46,706 nt of DNA from assembly GCA_023511615.1 (NCBI GenBank), contig JAIMBL010000011.1:1-46706 (forward strand), written 5' to 3'. This document shows, in pieces, positions 27,038 to 34,705 of this stretch. The DNA comes from Leptolyngbyaceae cyanobacterium HOT.MB2.61. GTDB lineage: Bacteria; Cyanobacteriota; Cyanobacteriia; Leptolyngbyales; Leptolyngbyaceae. Position 1 is the first letter of the stretch. The number at the start of each line of letters is the position of its first letter. Under the pieces are notes generated by a model that was given only the letters and a program-made list of their open reading frames with translations, made no database searches and had not been told where the DNA came from. A program made the translations under genes and the position numbers.

Positions 27038-28207
27038 TCGCTCCAGAGCCTGGGACGCTCCGCCGGCATGGGCTGGCAGTCTGTGGAATCGTTGCAGGAT
27101 GCGACGGACTGGTTGCGATCCCACACTCCCTCCCTGGTGGTTCTGGCGGTGGATACCATCGGGCAGAAAAACACCCTGGCTCTGGTGGCAGATCTGGCCG
27201 CCCGCACTCCAGCGGTTCCAACGCTGGTACTGGCGACAGCAGATGAATTGCTAGACCGGGTAACGGTTGCCAGGGCCGGAGGACAGGGATTTCTGGTCAA
27301 ACCCGTAACGGCCATCCAGGTGTGGGAGGTAGCTACCCAGCTATTGCAAAAGTCCCACTCTCAAACTGTCAATGTGCTGGTGGTGGATGATGACCCGGTC
27401 TTCTTGGGTGTGCTGCGATCGCTCCTGGAACCCTGGGGGATGCGGATGACCGGACTGGACAACCCCCTGCGTTTCTGGGAAATGCTGCGATCGGTTTCCC
27501 CCGACCTGTTGATTCTGGATGTGGAAATGCCCGGAGTCAACGGAATTGAACTTTGCCAGGCGGTGCGTACTGACCCCACCTGGCAGGGACTCCCAATTCT
27601 ATTCCTTACCGCGCACAAAGATTCCCACACGGTACAGCAGGTGTTTGCATCTGGGGCCGATGACTTCATCATGAAGCCTGTTGTGGGACCAGAACTGCTG
27701 ACCCGAATGACCAACCGCCTGGAGCGGAACCGTCTATTCCAGACCCTTTCCAGCCGCGATTCCATCACCGGGCTAGCGAACCAACCTCAGTCCAACCGGG
27801 ATCTGGAGTGGTTGCTCCAGGAAACCATCCAAACTCAACAGCCCTTCTGTCTGGCAGTGTTAACGGTGGCTGACCTGCGGGCAATCAACGTCCAGTACGG
27901 GCATGGGGCAGGCAACCAGGTATTGCAGCGCTGGGGGCAGGTGTTGCAGTCGGCCCTGGGCAGCGGCGAAGTCACAGGTTACTGGGGCAATGGCGAGTTT
28001 ATCATCGGTCTACCTGGCCTGAAAAAAGCCGAAGCCCGCGATCGCCTCGCCGATGGATTAGCCAAACTCCGGCGGCAGATATTTTCAGCACCCGATGGTA
28101 GAAGATTTCAGGCCACCTGTCAGGTGGCGATCGCTGAGTACCCCACTGATGGAGCTACCCTTCAGGCACTTTATCAGGCAGGCAATTCAGCTCTAGCGGA
28201 GAAATGA
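27038..28207 (+). pseudogene. Response regulator, C-terminal part (REC-REC-degenerate GGDEF) downstream of the stop
   Basis: This stretch is in the same frame as the preceding ORF. Its first possible restart is ATG at 27068, which has no Shine-Dalgarno. It completes a receiver-like domain lacking a clear phosphoacceptor, but with a conserved FLVKP. A full receiver follows (VNVLVVDDDPVF, LILDVEMPG with the phosphoacceptor Asp, FIMKP), then a GGDEF-family domain. The signature there is GNGEF instead of GG(D/E)EF, so diguanylate cyclase activity is doubtful. If not reinitiated or read through, this part is silent. Multi-domain REC-wHTH-HPt-REC-REC-GGDEF proteins are known in cyanobacteria, which supports the reconstruction of a single 768-codon gene. 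Confidence 0.85.
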
Positions 28208-28387
28208 TGGAGTGGATGAAAGGAGGGGTTGACGGAATTCTTGAGCAAATGGACAACAAGCGGCTAACTCGATGAACACTCGCCGCGCAGGCCACAGCGG
28301 GCTGATGGATAGCAGCACCGGAGAAACGGGAAAAAGATCCGCCTCTCTTCATGCTCTCCTTACATCTGACAATCCCAGAAATGAGAA

Positions 28388-28861
28388 TTACTCTTTTACC
28401 GATAAGCCGTGAGAGTTTTCAATTTTTATCCCATTCTCATCTCGCAGGCGTTTCAGGTAGTCCCAACCTCGCTGGGGATAGACCTGCCTGCCGATTCTTG
28501 CAGCAATCCAGCGGGCAACTTTGGGGCCAGACCAATTGCCTCCTTCTGGTGGAGGGCTTTTCAGCGCTTTTCGGAGTTCCTGTTGTTGCTCTGGGGTGAG
28601 GAGCGATCGCGAAGAAGGTTGCCGCTTTTGACTACGGTTTTTAATCGCCGTGGGGCCTTCCCGGTTATAGCGCCGCACAATTTCTTTAGCGTAGTCGTAA
28701 TTTAACCCCACTACATGGGCTGCCTGTTTAATTGTCCATTGCTGGGCAACCAGATAGAGGAGGTGCCATCGACGAGCTTCAGTCGTATCCTGAGCCTGTC
28801 GATAGAGTCGCTTGAGTTCATCAGCGGTTAGATGGGAAGATAGATGGGCTTTTGGTGGCAT
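28388..28861 (-). mobile_element. Truncated IS630-like transposase (N-terminal helix-turn-helix part)
   Basis: The 157-residue frame has the N-terminal half of an IS630/Tc1-type transposase: HLTADELKRLYRQAQD, then a helix-turn-helix (IKQAAHVVGLNYDYAKEIVRRYNREG) and a second winged helix region (GPKVARWIAARIG...GWDYLKRL). After DYLKRLRDENG the sequence diverges and stops. The catalytic DDE domain, which should continue for roughly 180 residues, is absent downstream. This is therefore a dead fragment. A 77-bp palindromic repeat (28893-28969) lies 32 bp upstream of its start, possibly the former end of the element. Confidence 0.8.
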
Positions 28862-29147
28862 GCCCTCAAGATCAACGAATCAAACTAAGGTGGTGCCCAA
28901 ATCATAATGATTTTTGAGTTGTTAATGATGGTGGCTAGCGCCACTCATTATTACCTGGTTAGGTCTACCTAAACTAAATCGCCCGAATGGGTGAGATCGA
29001 TAGAGACAAGTAGGGGCGCGAGGGGGGACGGGGCCGCAGCATCACAGAGTGAATGCTGCTGGCCGGGTTACGTTCTATTTATCTAGAGTTTTGGGAAGTC
29101 TCCGGATAAAACTGTGGTCGGTGCGTAAAACTTCAGTTTTGGGAAGG
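28862..29147. other. Intergenic region between transposase fragment and pseudokinase
   Basis: It contains R77 repeat copy C and an imperfect GCAGCAT...ATGCTGC hairpin near 29036-29060 that may end the pseudokinase transcript. I see no gene. Confidence 0.5.
28893..28969 (+). repeat. Palindromic repeat family R77, copy C
   Basis: Full-length 77-bp copy; the inner stem reads TGGC-TAGC-GCCA. It aligns without gaps to the reverse complement of 23731-23807, and its right half to 9411-9457. It sits beside the IS630-like fragment, which suggests but does not prove that the family derives from an insertion-sequence end. Confidence 0.8.
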
Positions 29148-31346
29148 TTAATTTGGGCTGACTTCCCGCAGGTAATTGCCAGGGTTGAGGTCCTGAAGGT
29201 GAGAAACGGGAGTGGTTACAGTGCTGGAAGGATATACGGTTGTATCGAACACGGCACCCACCGATTTTGCTTCAGACGTAAGGGCAATTGGCTCTATGGG
29301 TTGCGGAGTTCCGTTTTCTTGCTGGCGTTGCAAACGGGCATACTCCTGAATTCTCTCGCGGGCTTCACCATAGGAAGGAGTGCCCAGAGGAACTTTTTTC
29401 AGCAGTGCAAGGGCGCTTGAATAGTCTTGCTCAATTGCCTCCTGACTCGCTTTTTCTACTAGGGAATCGGCCCAAACGTAAAACTTGTCGGTATACTCAG
29501 TCGTCTTTTCCTGAACTTCAGAATCCAGGGTTGTCCCTGTAGGGATTTTTTCCAGAGAAGTGATTGCCGCCAGGTAGTTGTTTTCGCTGGCCTGTCTATC
29601 GGCTGCCTCCAGTATTGCCTTGAGGCGAATTTCTTGTTTTTTGGTATACTCCTGAATTTTTTTCCGTGCCTTGTTGTAGACCCCGGTTTCTGGATTGATT
29701 TGTTTGAGGTAAGCAAGAGCACCTTCAAAATCTCGCACAGCAGCACGGTTGTAACTTTTTTGAAGTAGCGCGGTTGCCCGTACTTCTCGCTTCTGGGTGT
29801 ATTCGCGAATTTTCTCCTGCGCTACAGAGTACAGCGTAGAGTCTTCTGGAATTTGCTTCAGGATTTTAAGGGCATCTGTAAAGTCTTTGGCGATCACCGC
29901 ACTGTAAGCTTTCACCATTAATTGGGTCGCCTTGTCTTCAGCCAGTCGATTTGCGTGGGTGACAAGATCGGCTGTACGCTCTTTCCAGTAGGCGTTCTGG
30001 GGTAAGGCTTTGGCTTCCTGCAAAACCTCCTGCCATCGATTCTGTTTAAGGGCATCTACCATTTTCTGATAGATTGAGGTGGCTTCCTTCCAGTCTTGTT
30101 TCCAGGCATTCACCGCATCTCGTGCCGAGGAGTAAGCCTGACTCGTAATTGGAATCGACTCTGCCAGGCTAATGGCCTGTGGTAGCCTGCCATCCTGGTA
30201 CTGATTTCTGGCCTGCTCCAGGATTTGGGGTCCGCGATCCAACTGGTCTGGAGGATTCACCAAAAAGGCATAGCCAACCGTCGTCGCGGTCACAACTGTA
30301 CCAATCCCCAAACCCACCATCAAAGTCATCCCGTGCCGTTCAGCCGCAGAGAGCTTTTTGGCTGGGGAATGATCCGGGACGAGTTCTGCCTGAGGAGTAG
30401 GGTAGAAAATTGAATTGGGTTCTCCGGCGATCGAAAAAGCTGTTTCACTGACAGGTTTAATTGGAATGGCCTGCATGAGCTGGTGAATGGCTTCCAGTGC
30501 CTCTACTGCTGAGGCATAGCGCTGATTGCAATCCGGGTGCACCATTCGAGTCAGAATCGCAATCAGTTCCTGGTGGGCAGGAAACTCAGCCGCAGAAATC
30601 AGGGATGACCAGTGGTTTTTTCCAGTTTTCGAGGTTGCCAAAAATGAGCCAGGATGAGTACCTGTCAATGCTTGAATCGCGATGATTCCAATCGCATAAA
30701 CATCGCTGGCCAGGCAGGGCATCCCTTGTAGTTGCTCTGGCGGTTGATAGCTCTGCTCACTCCCATCCGTGGTCAGAATTGACTGGCCGTGGAGCGAAAG
30801 CAAAGACAGGTGAAGCTGTCTGACGCTATCAAAACTAACTAGAACAATCTTGCCATCCTGCGCCCGTCGAATCAAATGCTCTGGGGTCAAATTGCCGTGG
30901 CGGATACCCTGGTTATGGGCAAAGGCAAGCGGCTCCAGACTGTCTAACAATAGCTGCACTACTTCGCTTTCATCCCAGGGATGCTCTGGCTGAATTTCCA
31001 GACTCAAGGGGTAGCCATGTACAAATTCCTGAACCAGATAGAACCCCTCTTCGTCTTCAAAGCAGGCTAACAGTTGAGGAATCTGGTCATGGTCTGCCAG
31101 CTTTTCTAGAAGCGCGGCTTCCCGGACGAATAAATGTCGGATTGCATCCTGATATTCGGGTTCAACATGAATTGGTTTAACGTGCTGAATAATGCATTGA
31201 GGCTGACTGGGGCGGCGAGTGTCCTGTGCTAAATAAATTTGTCCCCACGCTTCAGTATTCAGTACCTGAACAACCCGGTACCGCCCATCTAACAGTGCTT
31301 CCAGTTCCAGGCAGGGTATCCCATCCTGCGATAGCAAGTTGGTCAT
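29148..31346 (-). CDS. Membrane-spanning pseudokinase with C-terminal repeats
   Basis: The 732-residue product begins with a Ser/Thr-kinase fold (about 20-290), a cytosolic domain ending in the usual SDVYAIG and QRYASA landmarks. All catalytic signatures are altered: the VAIK lysine position is Gln54 (CIIQ), HRD is HGN (150-152) and DFG is SFD (171-173). Catalysis is therefore unlikely and ligand or partner sensing more probable. A single membrane helix (about 340-363) leads to an extracytoplasmic region of some 370 residues. That region holds tandem units of about 47 residues (pattern DF..AL..LK.IP..T..Y..A..KI.EYT) resembling TPR/SEL-type helical repeats. It is the last of three minus-strand genes (HlyD-like, barrel, this), divergent from the tyrosine-rich peptide genes. 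Confidence 0.85.
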   Translation of the reverse strand: MTNLLSQDGIPCLELEALLDGRYRVVQVLNTEAWGQIYLAQDTRRPSQPQCIIQHVKPIHVEPEYQDAIRHLFVREAALLEKLADHDQIPQLLACFEDEEGFYLVQEFVHGYPLSLEIQPEHPWDESEVVQLLLDSLEPLAFAHNQGIRHGNLTPEHLIRRAQDGKIVLVSFDSVRQLHLSLLSLHGQSILTTDGSEQSYQPPEQLQGMPCLASDVYAIGIIAIQALTGTHPGSFLATSKTGKNHWSSLISAAEFPAHQELIAILTRMVHPDCNQRYASAVEALEAIHQLMQAIPIKPVSETAFSIAGEPNSIFYPTPQAELVPDHSPAKKLSAAERHGMTLMVGLGIGTVVTATTVGYAFLVNPPDQLDRGPQILEQARNQYQDGRLPQAISLAESIPITSQAYSSARDAVNAWKQDWKEATSIYQKMVDALKQNRWQEVLQEAKALPQNAYWKERTADLVTHANRLAEDKATQLMVKAYSAVIAKDFTDALKILKQIPEDSTLYSVAQEKIREYTQKREVRATALLQKSYNRAAVRDFEGALAYLKQINPETGVYNKARKKIQEYTKKQEIRLKAILEAADRQASENNYLAAITSLEKIPTGTTLDSEVQEKTTEYTDKFYVWADSLVEKASQEAIEQDYSSALALLKKVPLGTPSYGEARERIQEYARLQRQQENGTPQPIEPIALTSEAKSVGAVFDTTVYPSSTVTTPVSHLQDLNPGNYLREVSPN

Positions 31347-31471
31347 GGGTTTTCTTTCGATGTACAGCTTAAAGATTGATAGAGTTTTGCCGTATTAACT
31401 CTTTCGCCAACCTTTGCCAATCTCCGGATGCCCCACGAAAAGTTGATTGCTTTACAGGCAGGAAAAGGAGG

Positions 31472-32095
31472 TTAGAAGCGAAAACCAACTCCCACTTGCA
31501 CCTTGACTGGAGCGGTGATGCTGAAACTTTTCTGGTCAAGGGGATATTGGGCATCGCCGTAGACAACCACTTTGTCGCTAATGGCGGCTTCTGCTCCGGC
31601 GGTTACAAAAAAGGCATCTTGATCATCGGATAGCTGGGTTTTGTTTTTTGAGTTGACGAAGGAATAGCCTGCACCTGCGTAAATGTTGGCATTACGGGCG
31701 ATCGCCAGGTCGTAGGAAATGATCGGCTGCACTACATTTGCGTCCTCGTTGAGGGTCACCTTCCCTCGAATTGAAAGGGGCAAATGGTTCAGATCGATCC
31801 GTCCCTGAAAGCCTCTACTGCCGGAAGCCTCAGCCTGGGCACCATTGGTTGCACCGGGTTGAGACCCTTGCAGGGCTTGATCGATAAACCATTTGGCAGG
31901 GGAACCCGTCTGTTGCAGGTAGTCCTGGCTCAGCCCAAACGCACCGCTGGGGTCTACGGTGACTCCCAGGTAGCTACCACTCATTCCGTAGGGTTGATTG
32001 TTGGGTTGGGCATTCACGGGTTTAGGGGCCAGACTCAGGGGCGCGATCGCCAAACCCGTTACTCCAACCAAAACCTTCAAAAAACTTGTTTTCAT
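31472..32095 (-). CDS. Small outer-membrane beta-barrel protein
   Basis: The 207-residue product has a signal peptide (cleavage near VNA-QPN, about residue 29) and then a glycine-rich region of alternating polar and hydrophobic residues typical of short beta strands. It ends in VQVGVGFRF, with the terminal Phe recognised by the BAM machinery. The size suggests an eight-stranded barrel. It follows the HlyD-type gene by 72 bp on the same strand, so it may belong to the same export unit. It is too small to be a TolC-like duct, so a role in sealing, anchoring or sensing is as likely as transport. No family name can be given. Confidence 0.8.
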   Translation of the reverse strand: MKTSFLKVLVGVTGLAIAPLSLAPKPVNAQPNNQPYGMSGSYLGVTVDPSGAFGLSQDYLQQTGSPAKWFIDQALQGSQPGATNGAQAEASGSRGFQGRIDLNHLPLSIRGKVTLNEDANVVQPIISYDLAIARNANIYAGAGYSFVNSKNKTQLSDDQDAFFVTAGAEAAISDKVVVYGDAQYPLDQKSFSITAPVKVQVGVGFRF

Positions 32096-32167
32096 AACGG
32101 CTTATCTCTGGGGCAACGAGGGCTACTCATTTGACCCTACCGTTATACAAGACAAACGAAAAAATGC

Positions 32168-33343
32168 TCACAAATCTGTCCACAACCGGGCTTTTCGGAG
32201 AAGGAATTGCAACAAGGTTTCCTGCCGAGAAATAATATCTGCTCTCACTTCCATTCCCGCCTGAAGGGGGTACTGGCGGTTATCCCTGGTCAGATAGGGT
32301 TGGTCTGGTTGAATGGTGATCTCGTAATAGGATAAGCTGCTGCCACTTCCATCCCGAAGAGTTGTGACGTCGGGAGCGATCGCCTGTACCTTTCCGGGCA
32401 ATACGCCATAGTCTGGGTAGGGATAGGCTGTAACCCGCATCTGCACCGGTTGCCCAATGGCAACTTTGCTGATGTCTTGCGTTTCTACCTGCCCTTTCAC
32501 AATCAGGGGAGCGTTTTGCGGCACAATTTGAGCGATAGGATCTCCCACTCGCAAGGGCTGTCCTGGATAGTTAACATCCAGCTTCAGCAATTTGCCGTCG
32601 GTTGGTGCTTTCACAATTTGCTTATTAATTTCGGCGGTGATTTCCCGCAAGGATTCGCCATCGTATCGGATCTGGTTTTCCAGGGCAGTGCGCTGCTGCA
32701 ACAGGCGATCGCGTCGATTTGACAGGGTTGCCCCTGATTTACCTAAGGTCTCCAGTGCCGCTTCAACCAGGGTTTTTGTCTGATCTCCAGTCTGGGCTTG
32801 GTTGTCGGAGGGAGGGGGAGTTACCTTCGCTTTGGCTAAAATTTCTCGCTCTACCGATTGAAGCTGGCTATTGACGCCTGCCAATTTGTCCTGATATTGG
32901 CGAATGTATCCTTCCAGGGTGTTCTTTTTCGCCTGCAAGACCCGGAGTCGGTTGCGATCGGCTGCAATCTCAACAATGACATCCCCCTCCCGTACCACCT
33001 GATTAGGCTGTACTTTCACGGCACTCACCGTTCCATCGATCGCCGACTGCACCACATTTAACTCCCCAACCGGGCGCACACTGGCAGAGGCTTGCACCGT
33101 CACGTTATATCTCACCAGAGCCGCCAGGGCGATTGCACCGCACAATGTACCTGCCATCAAATATCCGCCCAACACTGTCCAGCGACCGATGGGTGGAAGA
33201 AACTCTTCGCTTTGAAGCGGGGGAAGATCCGAATCCGCTGTGTCCAGTATGGCAAGGGGGCCAGGTATTGCAGAGGGACCAGGCATGCCAAGTGGACCAG
33301 GGGTCGCAGATGAACCAAACATTTTAATTAGAGGATCAGACAT
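32168..33343 (-). CDS. HlyD-family membrane fusion protein
   Basis: This is a periplasmic adaptor of a type 1-like export system, anchored by one N-terminal membrane helix (about residues 60-80). The layout is standard: lipoyl-like half motif (ASVRPVGELNVVQSAIDGTVSAVKV), long coiled-coil hairpin (about 125-245) and second half motif (VKAPTDGKLLKL), then a beta-barrel domain ending near the C-terminus. The start is ATG at 33343; an in-frame TTG lies seven codons upstream. Before the membrane helix, the N-terminal cytosolic segment has a GPL/GPS-PGP repeat. It is divergent from two GG-leader peptide genes and a C39-peptidase ABC exporter, its probable partner. Confidence 0.9.
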   Translation of the reverse strand: MSDPLIKMFGSSATPGPLGMPGPSAIPGPLAILDTADSDLPPLQSEEFLPPIGRWTVLGGYLMAGTLCGAIALAALVRYNVTVQASASVRPVGELNVVQSAIDGTVSAVKVQPNQVVREGDVIVEIAADRNRLRVLQAKKNTLEGYIRQYQDKLAGVNSQLQSVEREILAKAKVTPPPSDNQAQTGDQTKTLVEAALETLGKSGATLSNRRDRLLQQRTALENQIRYDGESLREITAEINKQIVKAPTDGKLLKLDVNYPGQPLRVGDPIAQIVPQNAPLIVKGQVETQDISKVAIGQPVQMRVTAYPYPDYGVLPGKVQAIAPDVTTLRDGSGSSLSYYEITIQPDQPYLTRDNRQYPLQAGMEVRADIISRQETLLQFLLRKARLWTDL

Positions 33344-33364
33344 CGCAGATGAACTAGGTATCAA

Positions 33365-33811
33365 CTAACTCTTCAGAGGCTCTACATCGAAATCCGCAAA
33401 TTGTAAGGATCTGGGCGCAATGAAATTAGACACATCTTTGAGGGTGTTCTAGAGACGGGGCTTTGGCTCCTTGAAACCCTGATTCCCTTGACTCCCTCTC
33501 CAGGATTGCCCCCAAAAAATTGACAAACCTATATTTTTTGGGATGGAAGAGGGAAATCTCCTTCGCTCGCGAGCAAGATGCTCGCACTGCCACAAACGGT
33601 ATTTCACTCCATTTCCCCATCCACCCACCTACTCATCCACCCCCTCACCCTATAGATTTAGGTGCACCATAAAGAATCCTAAACCTTAATGAATTCATCC
33701 GGATAATAACCATCTCTGCGGGAAATTTAATCAGATTTTAGAAGACGCTAACACCATTCATTGAACGACTTCTAAAACCCTAGCGTTGAACAACTAATGA
33801 AGGAGACACCT
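33365..33811. other. Divergent promoter region of the peptide secretion locus
   Basis: About 450 bp between the HlyD-type gene and the first peptide gene. It must hold promoters for both directions. It contains an A/T-armed hairpin (33511-33542), and the last 150 bp before the peptide gene are AT-rich. I see no other gene. Confidence 0.55.
33511..33542. terminator. Symmetric hairpin with A-tract and T-tract
   Basis: CCCAAAAAAT (33511-33520) pairs exactly with ATTTTTTGGG (33533-33542) around a 12-nt loop. It could insulate the divergent transcripts or act as a bidirectional terminator. The T-tract lies inside the stem, which is not standard. Confidence 0.4.
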
Positions 33812-34048
33812 ATGTCAGTTCTCGAGAACAATGCGCTGTTTACTGAAATAACTGCTGAAGACTCTGCCCAAATTAATGGAGGTAGACGCTATTATTACAG
33901 ACCCTGCCATACCTCCTGTTACACCTCTTGCTACAACCCCTACTACTACGGTACCAGTTACGACAGCTATGGCTACGGCTATACCTATGTTGCCGGTTAC
34001 AGCTACGTAGTTCCAACTTACACCTACTATTACTACTACCGCTATTAG
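33812..34048 (+). CDS. Tyrosine-rich double-glycine leader peptide 1
   Basis: The 78-residue precursor has a 24-residue leader ending in LFTEITAEDSAQINGG, the bacteriocin-type double-glycine pattern cut by C39 peptidases. The predicted mature peptide has 54 residues, 22 of them Tyr (41%), plus Gly, Ser, Thr and Arg, and a CX3CX3C triad (CHTSC then YTSC) near its start. There is no hydrophobic spanning segment. Translation starts at ATG 33812, 5 bp after AAGGAGA; the earlier ATG at 33797 overlaps this RBS. A terminator follows at 34130, so the gene is transcribed alone. I infer a secreted peptide; antimicrobial, signalling or matrix roles are all open. Tyrosines could be oxidatively crosslinked outside the cell. 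Confidence 0.88.
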   Translation: MSVLENNALFTEITAEDSAQINGGRRYYYRPCHTSCYTSCYNPYYYGTSYDSYGYGYTYVAGYSYVVPTYTYYYYYRY

Positions 34049-34129
34049 TCAGGCAGCATCTATCTATTTTTCTGAATCGCCTACTTTAAAGATTTTGATG
34101 ACAGATATCTGAATGAAGGAAATCAGAAA

Positions 34130-34179
34130 CCAGAAGCCAGGAGTCAGAATCGATCTGGCTTCTGGCTTTTCAATTTTTT
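34130..34179 (+). terminator. Intrinsic terminator of peptide gene 1
   Basis: An 11-bp perfect stem (34130-34140 with 34155-34165) around a 14-nt loop is followed by CTTTTCAATTTTTT. It lies 82 bp after the stop of the first peptide gene. Confidence 0.85.
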
Positions 34180-34325
34180 AGCTCTTTTCAGGTTCAAGAT
34201 TTCAGAATTGTCCGGATGGGATAAATCACCTTGGGAAATGAAGTACATGACCCTAAAGCAAAGGGTTCAAGATTTACCTCGCAAGTTCGGCAGCTTGTAT
34301 CCATTCACTACTCAAGGAGTCCATC

Positions 34326-34538
34326 ATGGAAGTCACAGCTAAGGACACAGAAAACAAAGAGCTTTTCACTGATCTGAATGAAGAAGAAGCTTCAACCGTT
34401 TCTGGTGGTCACTACTACGGTTATCGTTGCAGACGGTTTTATGGCTATCGCCCCGTCTACTACTACCACAGACCCTACTACGGCTACTACAGACCCCGCT
34501 ATCGCTATGTTGCTTACTACAGTGTCTACTACTGGTAA
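34326..34538 (+). CDS. Tyrosine-rich double-glycine leader peptide 2
   Basis: The 70-residue precursor has a 28-residue leader ending in LFTDLNEEEASTVSGG, clearly related to that of peptide 1 (LFT, acidic residues, GG). The 42-residue core contains 18 Tyr (43%), 8 Arg, one Cys, one Phe and a C-terminal Trp, so it is strongly basic and aromatic, in motifs such as YGYR, YYYHRP and YYGYYRPRYRY. AAGGAG lies 7 bp before the ATG. A strong terminator follows at 34607. Core sequences 1 and 2 differ in charge and cysteine content although the leaders match, as expected for different cargoes of one exporter. The function is unknown; export and cleavage by the adjacent C39 exporter is inferred. Confidence 0.88.
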   Translation: MEVTAKDTENKELFTDLNEEEASTVSGGHYYGYRCRRFYGYRPVYYYHRPYYGYYRPRYRYVAYYSVYYW

Positions 34539-34606
34539 GAAGTGAGGTCATGGATAGCCGCTGACCGTTAACTGTCAATTGGTTCTTGAAACCTTGGTCT
34601 ATGCAG

Positions 34607-34635
34607 AACACCCGCAAATTTGCGGGTGTTTTTTT
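34607..34635 (+). terminator. Strong intrinsic terminator between peptide 2 and the exporter gene
   Basis: AACACCCGCA (34607-34616) pairs exactly with TGCGGGTGTT (34621-34630) around AATT, followed directly by five more T (seven in a row). It ends the peptide 2 transcript 70 bp before the exporter start, so the exporter needs read-through or its own promoter. Confidence 0.92.
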
Positions 34636-34705
34636 CGGAAGAGCAGGGAGTGAAGTTGAAGGTTGGTTTTATGGCAATCCATGTAGGATTGTGGGAGGTT
34701 GCTCA

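Noticed and set aside
25901-28207. Frameshift as the cause of the split regulator
   Set aside because: Both halves are in the same frame; counting codons shows only an in-frame TGA separates them, so a nonsense change explains the split better.
28388-28861. Stand-alone DNA-binding regulator
   Set aside because: The sequence pattern is that of the IS630 transposase N-terminal region, it stops where the catalytic domain should begin, and a dispersed repeat lies at its border.
31472-32095. TolC-type outer-membrane duct for the peptide exporter
   Set aside because: At 207 residues and without long helices it can only be a small barrel, not a TolC trimer subunit.
33797-33811. ATG at 33797 as start of peptide 1
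   Set aside because: It overlaps the AAGGAGA that properly serves the ATG at 33812.
34586-34705. Upstream ATG at 34586 as the exporter start
   Set aside because: It would translate through a strong terminator hairpin and lacks an SD; the GTG at 34706 has GGGAGG at good distance.
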